Program-made: the position numbers and the translations under genes
Notes under the pieces: model-generated
Seen by the model: only the letters and a program-made list of their open reading frames with translations
Databases searched by the model: none
Told to the model about the DNA's origin: nothing
In this document: positions 51,092-60,787 of the stretch, in pieces
How positions within the stretch are numbered: position 1 is the stretch's first letter
Layout: the number at the start of each line of letters is the position of its first letter
Source: Deltaproteobacteria bacterium
GTDB lineage: Bacteria > Desulfobacterota > Desulfarculia > JACQYL01
Assembly (NCBI GenBank): GCA_016208165.1
Contig: JACQYL010000071.1
Location: 14,207 to 75,140, forward strand
Direction: 5' to 3'
Length of the DNA stretch: 60,934 nt

Positions 51092-52297
51092 ATGGACTTT
51101 GCCATATCGGAAAAAATGCAGGTCATCATCGATATGATGAACGAGTTCGTGGAAAAGGAACTCATACCTATGGAGCCGGCGTTCCTGACCCGACCGTTCT
51201 CCGAACTGCTGCCCGAACTCGAGGAAAAGCGTCGAATGGTCCGCAAGATGGAGTTATGGGCCCCTCCCCACCCTCGTGAATATGGAGGCATGGGACTCGA
51301 TGTCGTGGAATTCGGTCTGGCTTCCGAGGTCCTGGGAAGGTGTCCGCTGGCGCATTATGTCTTTGGGTGCCAGTTTCCGGACGCCGGCAACAACGAGATT
51401 CTGCACACCTACGGCACTCAAGAACAGAAAGAACTCTATCTCCGGCCGGTGGTTGAAGGAAAAATCAGAGGCTGCTTTTCCATGACGGAAGTGGATACGC
51501 CGGGTTCAAACCCGGTCATGCTGAAAACCACGGCGGTCAAGGACGGCGCGGACTACGTGATCAACGGACAGAAATGGTATACCACGGCGGCGGACGGCGC
51601 CGCCTTCGCCATTGTCATGGCCGTCACCAACCCGGATGCGCCCCCTCACTACCGTGCAAGCATGATCATCGTCCCCACCGATACGCCGGGTTTCAATCTG
51701 GTACGAAATATTCCGGTCATGGGCCATGCCGGTTCCGATTGGGCCAGTCACGCGGAGATACTCTACCAGTCGTGCAGAGTACCGCAAACCAACCTTCTGG
51801 GTCAGGAAGGGCACGGATTTGTCATTGCTCAGCAACGACTCGGCCCGGGCAGAATTCACCACTGTATGCGCTGGATCGCCATCTGCAATCGCGCCTTCGA
51901 CCTGATGTGCTCTCGGGCTCTGACGAGACCTATCGGCCCGGATGAAACCCTGAGCAACAAACAGATCGTCCAATCCTGGATCGCCGACAGTGCGGCCGGT
52001 ATTAAGGCGGCCAGGCTGCTGGTCCTCCATGCAGCCTGGAAGATGCAAAACAAGGGAGTTAAAGAGGCCCGCGAGGAAATCTCGTTGATCAAATTCTTCG
52101 TGGCCAACGTGCTGCAACAAGTCGTTGATCGGGCTCTTCAGGTGCACGGCGGCCTCGGCATGACCGACGACACGATACTGGCCTATTTTTTCCGGCACGA
52201 GCGCGCCGCCCGTATCCTGGACGGGGCGGATGAAGTCCATCAGATGTCGGTGGCCAGACGGATCCTTCGCGAATACGCGGGCAAGCGGCTAAGTTGA
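51092..52297 (+). CDS. Acyl-CoA dehydrogenase
   Basis: A 401-residue flavoprotein of the acyl-CoA dehydrogenase family. It has an N-terminal helical domain, the flavin strand region GCFSMTEVDTPGSNPVML with the FAD-contacting Thr, KWYTTAADGA, and the C-terminal helical domain ending in QVHGGLGMTDDTILAYFFRHERA. The type (ACAD10/11-like versus medium chain) is suggested by the neighbouring ACAD10-type phosphotransferase. It introduces the first double bond of beta-oxidation and passes electrons to EtfAB, encoded across the intergenic region. AAGGA precedes the ATG. Confidence 0.93.
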   Translation: MDFAISEKMQVIIDMMNEFVEKELIPMEPAFLTRPFSELLPELEEKRRMVRKMELWAPPHPREYGGMGLDVVEFGLASEVLGRCPLAHYVFGCQFPDAGNNEILHTYGTQEQKELYLRPVVEGKIRGCFSMTEVDTPGSNPVMLKTTAVKDGADYVINGQKWYTTAADGAAFAIVMAVTNPDAPPHYRASMIIVPTDTPGFNLVRNIPVMGHAGSDWASHAEILYQSCRVPQTNLLGQEGHGFVIAQQRLGPGRIHHCMRWIAICNRAFDLMCSRALTRPIGPDETLSNKQIVQSWIADSAAGIKAARLLVLHAAWKMQNKGVKEAREEISLIKFFVANVLQQVVDRALQVHGGLGMTDDTILAYFFRHERAARILDGADEVHQMSVARRILREYAGKRLS

Positions 52298-52406
52298 CGT
52301 CGCAGGGATATGCATTTGACCCGGTCGGGAACTCCAAGACCGGGGAAAAGCGCTGCCGGGGCCGGGGAATGCACGGATTCCGGCGGAGGAGGAGCGTTAG
52401 TACGAC

Positions 52407-53183
52407 ATGACTTTTTCGGATTTTCAGGAACTCGTGAACCTTTCCAGGCAAGAGATCTACCAGGAGACGTATGCCGAGAACAGGGAAACGATCCGGATAA
52501 AAAAAGAAAAGACCATTGTCAAGAACCTGGCGCATATCCTGGACGCCGCTCTCAGGATCAGCAATCTGAAAGGGTTCCAGGCCATGAGCATGAGGGACCT
52601 CAGCCGGGAAACCGGAATGAGTACGGGTTCGCTCTATGCCTACTTTTCCAGCAAGGAAGAGTTGGCTGAAATTCTGCAGAGCACCGGCAGAGCCATCACT
52701 CTGAGGCTTCTAAGAGAACTTTCCGAAGAGGAAAGCACGCCAAGAGCGAAGTTGCGTGCAGCCATACGCACACACGTGTATTTGAGCGAAGTCATGCGTC
52801 CGTGGTTTTATTTTTCGTACATGGAGGCCAGGAACCTGAGCAAAGAGGAAAGGAAAAAGGCTATTTCAAGCGAGTTGGACACGGAGAAAGTGTTCTCGGA
52901 CATCATCAGTCTGGGACAGGAAGAAGGCGTGTTCGTCCGGCGCGACAGCCGACTGGCGGCCGGCATGATCAAAGCGATGGTGCAGGATTGGTATCTCAAG
53001 AGATGGAAGTACGCTCGCAGAGACGTCTCCGTGGATCGGTTCGCAGATTTTGTCATTGACGCCGTAGAAGCGATCTGTCTGAAAAGAGACCAGGTCGATC
53101 CGAACATGGAAGAGGAACAGGAGCATGAGCTTCACCGACACAGCGACACTCATGAGAACGGGAGAAGAACTGGATGCCTCTAA
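52407..53183 (+). CDS. TetR/AcrR family transcriptional regulator
   Basis: A 258-residue repressor. The helix-turn-helix lies at about 43-90 (ILDAALRISNLKGFQAMSMR, then GMSTGSLYAYFSSKEEL), with an unusually long lead of 35 residues. The rest is the ligand-binding domain, expected to sense acyl-CoA by analogy with FadR-type TetR proteins. It sits inside the operon it may control. The last 59 bases overlap the start of the next gene in another frame. Candidate operators are the palindromes at 50146 and 50294. Confidence 0.9.
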   Translation: MTFSDFQELVNLSRQEIYQETYAENRETIRIKKEKTIVKNLAHILDAALRISNLKGFQAMSMRDLSRETGMSTGSLYAYFSSKEELAEILQSTGRAITLRLLRELSEEESTPRAKLRAAIRTHVYLSEVMRPWFYFSYMEARNLSKEERKKAISSELDTEKVFSDIISLGQEEGVFVRRDSRLAAGMIKAMVQDWYLKRWKYARRDVSVDRFADFVIDAVEAICLKRDQVDPNMEEEQEHELHRHSDTHENGRRTGCL

Positions 53184-54192
53184 GATCGAGGCATTCTTGA
53201 AGGATTGCATACCCGGCCTCGATGGATCCATTACAGTGCGGCAGTTTCCCAGCGGACACTCCAACCTTACCTATCTCCTCGCCGTGGGAAACAGGGAACT
53301 GGTGCTTCGACGGCCGCCCTTCGGCACCAAGGCGGCCACGGCTCACGACATGGGGCGGGAGTATCGGATTCTGAACGCGTTGCATTCGACGTTTCCATAT
53401 TGCCCGACTCCCCTTGCCTACACCGATGACCCGTCCGTCATGGGATCGCCTTTCTACGTAATGGAACGATTGCGCGGCATCGTCCTTCGGAAGGATCTCC
53501 CACCGGGCCTCGCGTTTTCCCCCGAACAGGCGCGGGAGCTGTCCGAGAACTTCCTCAGGGTGTTGGTGGAGCTTCACTCCATCGATTATAAAAGCGTTGG
53601 GCTGGAAAGCTTCGGTAAACCCCAAGGGTACGTAAAAAGGCAAGTGGAAGGGTGGGTCAAGCGATACCGGGCCGCCCGAACTCCGGATGCTCCGGAGCAG
53701 GAAGACATCATGGAGTGGTTATTGGAAAAAATGCCTCCCGACTCGGACCGACCTGGAATCGTCCATAATGACTACCGGCTGGATAATGTTGTACTGGACG
53801 AACAAGATCCCACGAAAATTGTCGGTGTCCTGGACTGGGAGATGGCTACGATCGGGGATCCGCTCCTGGATTTCGGCAATTCGCTCTGCTACTGGATCCG
53901 GCACGACGATCCGGAGGAGTTGCATGTAGCGCGTCTGGTGCCGACGAACATGAAAGGTGTGCCCACGCGGGAAGAAGTGGTTCGGTTCTACGAGCAGAAT
54001 TCCGGACGTAGCATCGCCAATTGCGATTTCTATTCCTGCTTCGGACTGTTCCGTCTGGGCGCCATCTTCCAGCAGATCTACTACCGCTACTACCACGGAG
54101 AGACGCAAGACGAGCGATTCAAGAGTCTCATCGGGGGAGTGAAGGCTCTGGAGTGGGCCACCCGCAGGGTTGTCGAGCGGTCGGAGCTTTAG
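53125..54192 (+). CDS. Phosphotransferase family protein, ACAD10-type (APH fold)
   Basis: A 355-residue aminoglycoside-phosphotransferase-fold kinase. Signatures: FPSGHSNLTYLL, the Lys region LVLRRPP, Brenner motif GIVHNDYRLDNVVLD (His214, Asp216, Asn221) and the metal Asp in VLDWEMATIGDPLLD. This subgroup is fused to or paired with acyl-CoA dehydrogenases (ACAD10/11), where the kinase phosphorylates 4-hydroxyacyl-CoA for removal. A role in hydroxy fatty acid use is thus likely but not proved. The gene starts within the TetR gene. Confidence 0.9.
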   Translation: MSFTDTATLMRTGEELDASKIEAFLKDCIPGLDGSITVRQFPSGHSNLTYLLAVGNRELVLRRPPFGTKAATAHDMGREYRILNALHSTFPYCPTPLAYTDDPSVMGSPFYVMERLRGIVLRKDLPPGLAFSPEQARELSENFLRVLVELHSIDYKSVGLESFGKPQGYVKRQVEGWVKRYRAARTPDAPEQEDIMEWLLEKMPPDSDRPGIVHNDYRLDNVVLDEQDPTKIVGVLDWEMATIGDPLLDFGNSLCYWIRHDDPEELHVARLVPTNMKGVPTREEVVRFYEQNSGRSIANCDFYSCFGLFRLGAIFQQIYYRYYHGETQDERFKSLIGGVKALEWATRRVVERSEL

Positions 54193-54403
54193 GAGATAAG
54201 CACGGTCGGGCGCGTCCGGTTTCCCGAACGCGGTGTTCGGCGGCATATAGTCCGGGGTTCCTTCAAATCGGACCCTACGTTCTTACGGTCCGTACGGCCG
54301 CCCGGTATGGTCGACCATGCTGTGACGTAGGTGATTCCGGCAACTTCGCCTGTCGGGCGACTGGATCGGAGACAGGCTAAACCATTTATAGGAGGAGTAG
54401 ATA

Positions 54404-55690
54404 ATGTCCTTAAGACGTGTAGCCGTTATTGCAGGGTATCGCACCCCTTTTGTCCGCGTGGGTACCGACTTTGTGGAGATGACGGCGATAGACCTAGCCA
54501 AGAATGCGATGGCCGAACTGGTGAACCGGACGGAGATACCTCTTAAAGAGATTGACGAGGTCGCCATGGGAATCTCGGTCCCGAAACCGAGCACCGGCAA
54601 CCTGGCCCGCATTGCCGCATTGGGTATCGGCATTCCGAAGAACGTTCACTGCTATCACATGCAGCTCGCTTGTGCCTCGAGCATCCTCACTTCGGCCACC
54701 GTGGCCATGAGTATCGCCACGGGTCAAGCCGACGTGGGCATCGCCGGGGGCGCCGAAAGCCTGAGCGACATGCCGATCATGGTCGGAGAACCGGTTCGTA
54801 AGGCCGTCATGGCCGCCCAAGCCAAGAAAACCGTAGAGGAACAATTCATGACCATCGGTTCGGTGCCGCTCATGCATTTCATTCCCCAGCCGCCACCGCT
54901 TCAGGAGGCTTATACGGGTCTCACCATGGGCGAGCATACCGAATTGATGGTTCAGGAATGGGGCGTTACTCGGGAAGAGCAGGACGATTATGCTTTCCGG
55001 ACACACAAGCTGGCGGGAGAAGCCATAGCGGACGGCCGGATTCCCCTTGAGGTGGCTCCGGTGATCGCTCCTCCCAATTTCGTACCGGTGACCAAAGACA
55101 ATCTTGTACGGCCCAATCCGGATCGCGCCAAAATGGCCATGCTTCCCCCTGCGTTCGACAAGGTGGTGGGAACCATTACGGCCGCCAACTCCAGCCCACT
55201 CACGGACGGTGCGGCAGTCGTCTTGCTGATGGCGGAAGAAAAGGCGAAGGCCCTGGGGTATACGCCTATAGCGTTCATCAAGTCCTTCGGATTCTCGGGA
55301 GTCGACCTGGATGTGGGCATGTTGTTCGGACCGGCCTACAGTACGCCCAGGGCCCTGAAAAACGCGGGACTCAAGCTGTCCGATATTGATTTGGTCGAGA
55401 TGCACGAGGCGTTCGCGGGCCAGGTATTGTGCAATCTCAAGGCGTTCACGGCCAAAGATTGGCTCGAGAAAAACGTAGGTCTGAGTGAACCCATCGGAGA
55501 GGTGAATATGGATCGATTCAACATGATGGGTGGATCCATTTCTCTGGGTCATCCTTTCGGCGCAACGGGGGCGCGCATGATCACGACGTGCGCGAATCAA
55601 CTGCCCCGGGTGGGCGGAACATACGGTTTGCTGACCGCCTGCGCTGCAAACGGTACGGGCGGGGCCATGATGTTGGAACGAGCGAGTTGA
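54404..55690 (+). CDS. fadI: Acetyl-CoA acyltransferase (FadI-type thiolase)
   Basis: A 428-residue thiolase cleaving 3-ketoacyl-CoA at the last step of beta-oxidation. Catalytic Cys90 is in MQLACASS, the base His in SISLGHPFGATG, and the second Cys in TACAANGTGG. Length and the extended loop PQPPPLQEAYTGLTMGEH mark the FadI/HADHB group, which forms a complex with a FadJ-type partner. AGGAGG stands before the ATG, and fadJ follows 34 bases later. A 210-base gap separates it from the phosphotransferase gene. Confidence 0.93.
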   Translation: MSLRRVAVIAGYRTPFVRVGTDFVEMTAIDLAKNAMAELVNRTEIPLKEIDEVAMGISVPKPSTGNLARIAALGIGIPKNVHCYHMQLACASSILTSATVAMSIATGQADVGIAGGAESLSDMPIMVGEPVRKAVMAAQAKKTVEEQFMTIGSVPLMHFIPQPPPLQEAYTGLTMGEHTELMVQEWGVTREEQDDYAFRTHKLAGEAIADGRIPLEVAPVIAPPNFVPVTKDNLVRPNPDRAKMAMLPPAFDKVVGTITAANSSPLTDGAAVVLLMAEEKAKALGYTPIAFIKSFGFSGVDLDVGMLFGPAYSTPRALKNAGLKLSDIDLVEMHEAFAGQVLCNLKAFTAKDWLEKNVGLSEPIGEVNMDRFNMMGGSISLGHPFGATGARMITTCANQLPRVGGTYGLLTACAANGTGGAMMLERAS

Positions 55691-55724
55691 ACAAGGGCAT
55701 AGGAATAGACGGAGGAGAAACCGT

Positions 55725-57845
55725 ATGAGCGATCAGAGAATCATCACAATGGAAAAAGACGGGCAAGGTGTTGCGGTGCTGAATTACGACGTGCCGGGCG
55801 CACCTATGAATACGCTGAACGGTCAGGCCGAGAAGGAATTGCTGGATTGCGTCGAGAAAATATCCTCGGATCCTGAAATAAAGGTAGCCGTTCTTTTCGG
55901 AAAACCGACTAATTTTCTGGCCGGCGCGGATATCACCATGATCCGTGGTGTTACGGAAGAAGAACAGGCCTACCAGATGTCACGGCGGACCCAGGCCGCC
56001 TTCGAGAAGATCGAGAAGTTGGGAAAACCGATCATCGCGGCCATCCACGGCCCGGCCCTGGGAGGCGGACTCGAACTCGCCATGGCGTGCCACTACCGTA
56101 TAGTGACCAAGTCTCCCAAGACCATCCTGGGGCTGCCCGAGGTGAAACTGGGGCTCCTGCCCGGAGGAGGAGGCACCCAGAGGTTGCCCAGGTTGGTGCC
56201 GCTCCAGGAAGCAATGGACGCCATTCTAACCGGAAAGAACATCGCCGCCGACGAGGCGGTAAGCCTTGGGCTGGCGGACGAAATCGTCTTGCCTTATCAA
56301 CTCAAGGAAAAGGCCATGGAACGGGCCCGGCAGATCGCGAAGGGCGTGTTTTCCATCCAGCGGAAACGGCTGGCTTTGCCCCCGGCAAAGATGATGCCGG
56401 CCCTGTACGAGCAAGCCAAAGGCACGATCCTCAAGAAGACCAAAGGCGTGCTGCCCGCGCCTCTGGAGATTCTAGAGAGCGTGTACATGGGCATTACGCA
56501 AGGCCTGGAAGCGGGCTATGAAGAGGAAGCGAAGCGGTTTGGAAAGCTGGCGGTATCCAAGGAGGCCTCTTCCCTGATCCATCTGTTCTTTGCGGACACG
56601 GCGGCAAAAAAGGACATGGGCGCCGCAAAAGGGGTCAAACCGGCGCCGGTCAAGAAGATCGGAGTCCTGGGAGCCGGCATTATGGGGCACGGCATAGCAG
56701 CCGTCAAGGCGGACGCCGACTATATGGTCCGAATGAAAGACCGCGACCTGCAAGCCGCGGGACTAGGACTCAAGGCGGCTTCCAAAGTGCTCCAAGGCAA
56801 ATGGATGAACCGGCCCCGGGGCGAATTCGAGTACAGGCGTCGTTTCGACCTGATCAGCGTGACGGACGATTACAGCGGATTCAAGGCCATCGATATGTGC
56901 ATCGAGGCCGTCTTCGAGGACGTTGGTTTGAAGCACCGGATCATCAAAGATGTGGAAGCTGTAATGCCCGAGAGAGCGATATTTGCCTCGAACACCTCGG
57001 CCATTCCCATTACCCGCCTGGCCGAGGCTTCCGTACGCAAGGAGAACTTCCTCGGAATGCACTATTTCTCGCCGGTTCACCTCATGCCCTTGATCGAGAT
57101 CATCGCGACCAAGCACACGTCCAAACAAGCTCTGGCGACGGCGTACGATCTATGCGTGAAGTGCAAGAAGACCCCGATCATTGTGAACGACGGGGTCGGC
57201 TTCTACACTTCCCGGGTCATTTCCCGCTACCTCCAGGAAGCCATGTTCATGCTGGACGAAGGGGCTAAAATCGAGGACATCGATCAGACGGCGGTCAAAA
57301 CGGGCTTTCCCGTCGGTCCCGTTATTGTCAGCGACGAAGTGGGATTGGACACCGCTGTAAAGGTGGGGAAAGTACTTGAGGAAGTGTTTTCGAACCGCTT
57401 CACCCCCTCGGCCATCTTGAGCAAGGTGGTGGGGGATGGAAGATACGGGCGGAAAAACGAGAAGGGATTCTACGAATACAAGGCTGGCAAGAAGATCGGC
57501 CCCGATGCGACGGTCTACGACTTCACGGAGGCCGGACGAAGCCGGACTGCCGTGACTCCCAAAGAGATTGCCGACCGGCTCTTGCTGGCCTTCTGCCTCG
57601 AGTCCACTCTCTGCCTCGAGGAAAACGTCCTCCGCAATCCGCGAGACGGTGATGTGGGAGGCGTCATGGGAATCGGCTTCCCCGCCAATCTAGGCGGTCC
57701 TTTCCATTACATGGACGCCAGGGGCATCCAGGATGTGGTGGACAGCCTCGGTCGCCTCGAGGAGCGATTCGGAGCTCGATTCGCGGTACCGCAGAGCCTG
57801 AAAGACATGACGTCTGCAGGGAAAAAGTTCTTCCCGGAGGAATAA
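55725..57845 (+). CDS. fadJ: FadJ-type multifunctional enoyl-CoA hydratase/3-hydroxyacyl-CoA dehydrogenase
   Basis: A 706-residue two-function enzyme. Residues 1-190 are crotonase-fold: FLAGADITMI, the oxyanion hole region HGPALGGGLELAMAC with Glu117, and GLPEVKLGLLPGGGG with Glu139; both hydratase Glu are present. From about 311 comes 3-hydroxyacyl-CoA dehydrogenase: NAD motif GVLGAGIMGHG, SNTSAIPIT, catalytic His in GMHYFSPVH, then GPVIVSDEVGLDT, and a second C-terminal domain. It pairs with the thiolase upstream (34 bases) as a trifunctional-protein-like complex. GGAGGAG precedes the ATG. Confidence 0.95.
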   Translation: MSDQRIITMEKDGQGVAVLNYDVPGAPMNTLNGQAEKELLDCVEKISSDPEIKVAVLFGKPTNFLAGADITMIRGVTEEEQAYQMSRRTQAAFEKIEKLGKPIIAAIHGPALGGGLELAMACHYRIVTKSPKTILGLPEVKLGLLPGGGGTQRLPRLVPLQEAMDAILTGKNIAADEAVSLGLADEIVLPYQLKEKAMERARQIAKGVFSIQRKRLALPPAKMMPALYEQAKGTILKKTKGVLPAPLEILESVYMGITQGLEAGYEEEAKRFGKLAVSKEASSLIHLFFADTAAKKDMGAAKGVKPAPVKKIGVLGAGIMGHGIAAVKADADYMVRMKDRDLQAAGLGLKAASKVLQGKWMNRPRGEFEYRRRFDLISVTDDYSGFKAIDMCIEAVFEDVGLKHRIIKDVEAVMPERAIFASNTSAIPITRLAEASVRKENFLGMHYFSPVHLMPLIEIIATKHTSKQALATAYDLCVKCKKTPIIVNDGVGFYTSRVISRYLQEAMFMLDEGAKIEDIDQTAVKTGFPVGPVIVSDEVGLDTAVKVGKVLEEVFSNRFTPSAILSKVVGDGRYGRKNEKGFYEYKAGKKIGPDATVYDFTEAGRSRTAVTPKEIADRLLLAFCLESTLCLEENVLRNPRDGDVGGVMGIGFPANLGGPFHYMDARGIQDVVDSLGRLEERFGARFAVPQSLKDMTSAGKKFFPEE

Positions 57846-57909
57846 CAAAGTGCGCGGTGGAGCGCTGCAAACCGGCGGCGTTCGTCCGTAGAGGCCCCCC
57901 CTCACACTC

Positions 57910-57934
57910 CCCTCTCCCCCGCCGGGGGAGAGGG
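57910..57934. terminator. Hairpin after the beta-oxidation operon
   Basis: CCCTCTCCCCC and GGGGGAGAGGG (11 bp, 3-base loop) lie 65 bases after fadJ. No T-run follows. The same kind of C-rich/G-rich palindrome is frequent between genes in many proteobacteria, so it may be a repeated element as well as a terminator. Confidence 0.5.
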
Positions 57935-58771
57935 AATCAGTTCTGTGATCCGGCGGCTAGGATGGTTCTATCTCCTCTGTTTTCGAGATGGATAATCTCC
58001 CTCTCACTTTAGAAGAGGGCCGGTATGAGGGATCTGTCGGCGCGCCCGGCGCACCTCGCATTGGCGAGCGCAAGTTGGGTTGAGAATCGAAACTGAACAA
58101 GTGCGGTTAAAACAGCATGCCCACTCCTTTTGGGGAGGTGATGTCTATGGTCTGAAGTCCTTCGTTGCTCCTTCGTGACATCTCTCGCGCGTTTTGAAGA
58201 CGTATGGGCGAAAAACAGCAAGGCTGCCATATGAAACCGCTCACGGAAGCAGTAGCTTGACGGGGCTTTGAATTTGGAGCCGAGACGGTTGCTCCCAAGG
58301 CGCCGCTACCCCGGCCCAGAGGATTCTCCGGGGATGTGTTTGTTTCATTCCCTGATCGGGTACCTCTGAATCCGGTTAGAGGCAGGCCTTGGGAAGACAC
58401 GCCGGGATTGGATAAGAGATGGAAACGAGTACCCCCCTCTTTGTTACCCTTCAAGCGACTGACCGATCGCCGCACGAAAAGAATGCGGGAATAAGGACGC
58501 CGGATTGCGCCGGCTCTCTGAAACGCCATGACCGGAACCAATTCTTTGTTGAGCAAAAGAACCAAGAGAAATCGAAAGTGCAAAGCGGCCGACACGACAT
58601 GGAGAAGAAGCCGAACGTTGTGAGGACCCAAGCCTCACGGATACGGCCCGGTTCAACTTGTCGGGTCGTGGGCCGACTACGGCGTTGTGGGGTCGCGGAC
58701 TTTCGAAGGATGAAGTGTCCGTTTTTCTGGCCCACTAAAATCCTGACTTACTAAACAAAGTAGGAGGGCAC
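57935..58771. other. Gene-free region before the ThDP enzyme
   Basis: About 840 bases without a supported gene. The plus-strand frame at 58419-58754 ends 17 bases before the next start but has low-complexity basic content, no ribosome-binding site and no known motif. No tRNA or sigma-54 element found. The promoter for the next unit should be here. Confidence 0.4.
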
Positions 58772-60724
58772 ATGGGATCGTTAGTATGGGGACCGCAGAT
58801 CTTGGTGCGGGCATTGATGGAGGAAGGCATCCACGTCAATTTCGGCATCACCGGCGGTCATATGAACAGTTTCGACGACTACTGGTGTATGTATGGGAAC
58901 CGTCTAGTCCACTGCCGCCACGAGGCCTCCGCGGGTTACGCAGCGGAGGCGTACGCCAAGGTGACGGGCAAGATCGGACTCGTTCAAGCTACGGTGGGGC
59001 CCGGCACGGCCAACCTGGTTCCTGCGGTGAACCAGGCGGCGTTGAGCAACACGCCTATGATCTGTATGTTGGGTCAGACCATCCTTTCCGACAAGGAACG
59101 GTATGCTTTTCAACATCTGGACGGTACTTCCATATACAAGGTGTTCTGCAAATGGGCCAAGTTCGTGGACGATCCATCCACGTTCTCGTACTGGATTCGG
59201 AAAGCGGCCCGGGAATGCACGGCCTATCCTCCCTCCCCCGTCGCGCTCGAGATCGCTCTTAATTTCATCGAGTTCGCGCCGCAGGCCTTGATGGATCCGG
59301 CTTTTCAGGTGAACTATCGACCGGAGATGAGGCATCGCAGCCCGGAGGCATTGCCCCAGCCGGCGCCCAGCGACAGCGAGATCGACAGCATCGTCGGATG
59401 GCTTCTGGAAGCGGAGCGGCCTCTGGTGGTGGTCGGGCACGGGGGAAGATGGCCGGACTGCGGAGCGGCCCTGAAAGAATTCACGGAACTTACCAACATC
59501 CCCATTCATCAACGGCGGGCCTGTCGGGGGAGCGTACCCGAGAATCATCCCCACCACGTGGCCGGAGAGGCGCGCGGCAAGGCTTTCGCTATGGCGGACC
59601 GTTATCTTACCATGGGTCTGCGCTTCGACATTCTCGAGCAATTCGGCCAATGGGGGCCGGATAAACGGTTCGTGCAGGTTACGGAAGAACCGATGGAGAT
59701 CTGGCCCGAAATCGCCACGGACATCGAGGCCATCGGGAATGTCAACGCCACGTTGAAGAAATTGAACCAGGTCATACGGGCGAAGTATCGCGACCGCTTC
59801 GCATCGAAGACCGCCTGGCGGGATCAGATCCTGGAAATGAAGAAACAGGCGGACCAGAAGATGCGCAAGCGTGTGGAGGAATCGAAGGGTAAGTACACTC
59901 TGCCCAGGCAGATCAACCCGGACGTGGCTTCCACCATGATTTCGGATTACCTCCATCGGGCGGCGCCGGAAAGCACCATCGTCCTGGATTCCTTTACCTT
60001 TTCTCCGTACATGAGCGAGAAATTCGAATCCCGGGTCACGGGAGGCGTTCTGGATGCGGGCATTCAGGGAGGTATCGGCCATGGAGTGGGCATGGGAATC
60101 GGGGCTCAAGTAGGCCGTCCCGGCAAACCCATCGTGGTCTTCCTGGGCGACGCGGGCATCGGCGCTCTGGGCGGGGATATCGAAACGGCCCGGAGAGAGA
60201 ACCTTCCCGTCGTTTACGTGGTTCACAACAACGGCGCCTGGATCGGCGGATGGAACGCCATGTACGGTCGAGACTGGCACGGGGCCCAGAACCCCCATGC
60301 GCGCGATACGGACCGGGGTATGGGAACCCTGGAAGGACGCATCCCCTACGCGGAAATGTACAAGCTGATGGATTGCCATGGCGAAACGGTAACCACGTAC
60401 GATGAAATCGTTCCCGCCATGGAAAGGGCGCTGCAATCGGGGAAAACGGCGGTGGTGGACATCCAGGGAGACCCGGATTCCTACCATACCCTGTGGGATC
60501 GGGCGACTTACGAGAACCTGTTCTTCGTGATGCTGCACCATATACCCGAAGACCTGTGGACCGGGATGGACAGCTTCAAGGAACGAACTCGGACCATCTT
60601 CCAGGCATTGGGATACGAGAAATGGCCCAAAACGCCGAGACTGTTTCCGCCCTTTGACGAAAAAGAGGATTTCGAGTGGCTGATCGGTCCTCCGCCCAAG
60701 TTTTTCAAAAAGGAAACCGCCTGA
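58772..60724 (+). CDS. Thiamine diphosphate-dependent enzyme (acetolactate-synthase/decarboxylase superfamily), substrate unknown
   Basis: A 650-residue enzyme, about 80-100 longer than typical acetolactate synthase or benzoylformate decarboxylase. The N-terminal pyrimidine-binding domain has the activating Glu51 in HCRHEASAGYAAEAYA; the central domain is degenerate; the C-terminal domain holds the Mg/ThDP motif from GDAGIGALGG to VHNN and then GAWIGGWNAMYG. Possible activities include decarboxylation, 2-hydroxyacyl-CoA lyase-like cleavage or condensation. The closest biological precedent I know is a ThDP enzyme implicated in acetone use by Desulfococcus; that link is tentative. AGGAGG precedes the ATG. 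A zinc-ribbon protein follows, so the enzyme may be a subunit. Confidence 0.85.
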   Translation: MGSLVWGPQILVRALMEEGIHVNFGITGGHMNSFDDYWCMYGNRLVHCRHEASAGYAAEAYAKVTGKIGLVQATVGPGTANLVPAVNQAALSNTPMICMLGQTILSDKERYAFQHLDGTSIYKVFCKWAKFVDDPSTFSYWIRKAARECTAYPPSPVALEIALNFIEFAPQALMDPAFQVNYRPEMRHRSPEALPQPAPSDSEIDSIVGWLLEAERPLVVVGHGGRWPDCGAALKEFTELTNIPIHQRRACRGSVPENHPHHVAGEARGKAFAMADRYLTMGLRFDILEQFGQWGPDKRFVQVTEEPMEIWPEIATDIEAIGNVNATLKKLNQVIRAKYRDRFASKTAWRDQILEMKKQADQKMRKRVEESKGKYTLPRQINPDVASTMISDYLHRAAPESTIVLDSFTFSPYMSEKFESRVTGGVLDAGIQGGIGHGVGMGIGAQVGRPGKPIVVFLGDAGIGALGGDIETARRENLPVVYVVHNNGAWIGGWNAMYGRDWHGAQNPHARDTDRGMGTLEGRIPYAEMYKLMDCHGETVTTYDEIVPAMERALQSGKTAVVDIQGDPDSYHTLWDRATYENLFFVMLHHIPEDLWTGMDSFKERTRTIFQALGYEKWPKTPRLFPPFDEKEDFEWLIGPPPKFFKKETA

Positions 60725-60787
60725 GAAGAATGGGACCCGTACGAAATTCCATAAAATGCTCCTTAGCGACGAGAGGAGGTTATACAC

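Noticed and set aside
58419-58754. 111-codon plus-strand frame just before the ThDP enzyme
   Set aside because: No ribosome-binding site, basic low-complexity content, no motif; likely chance.
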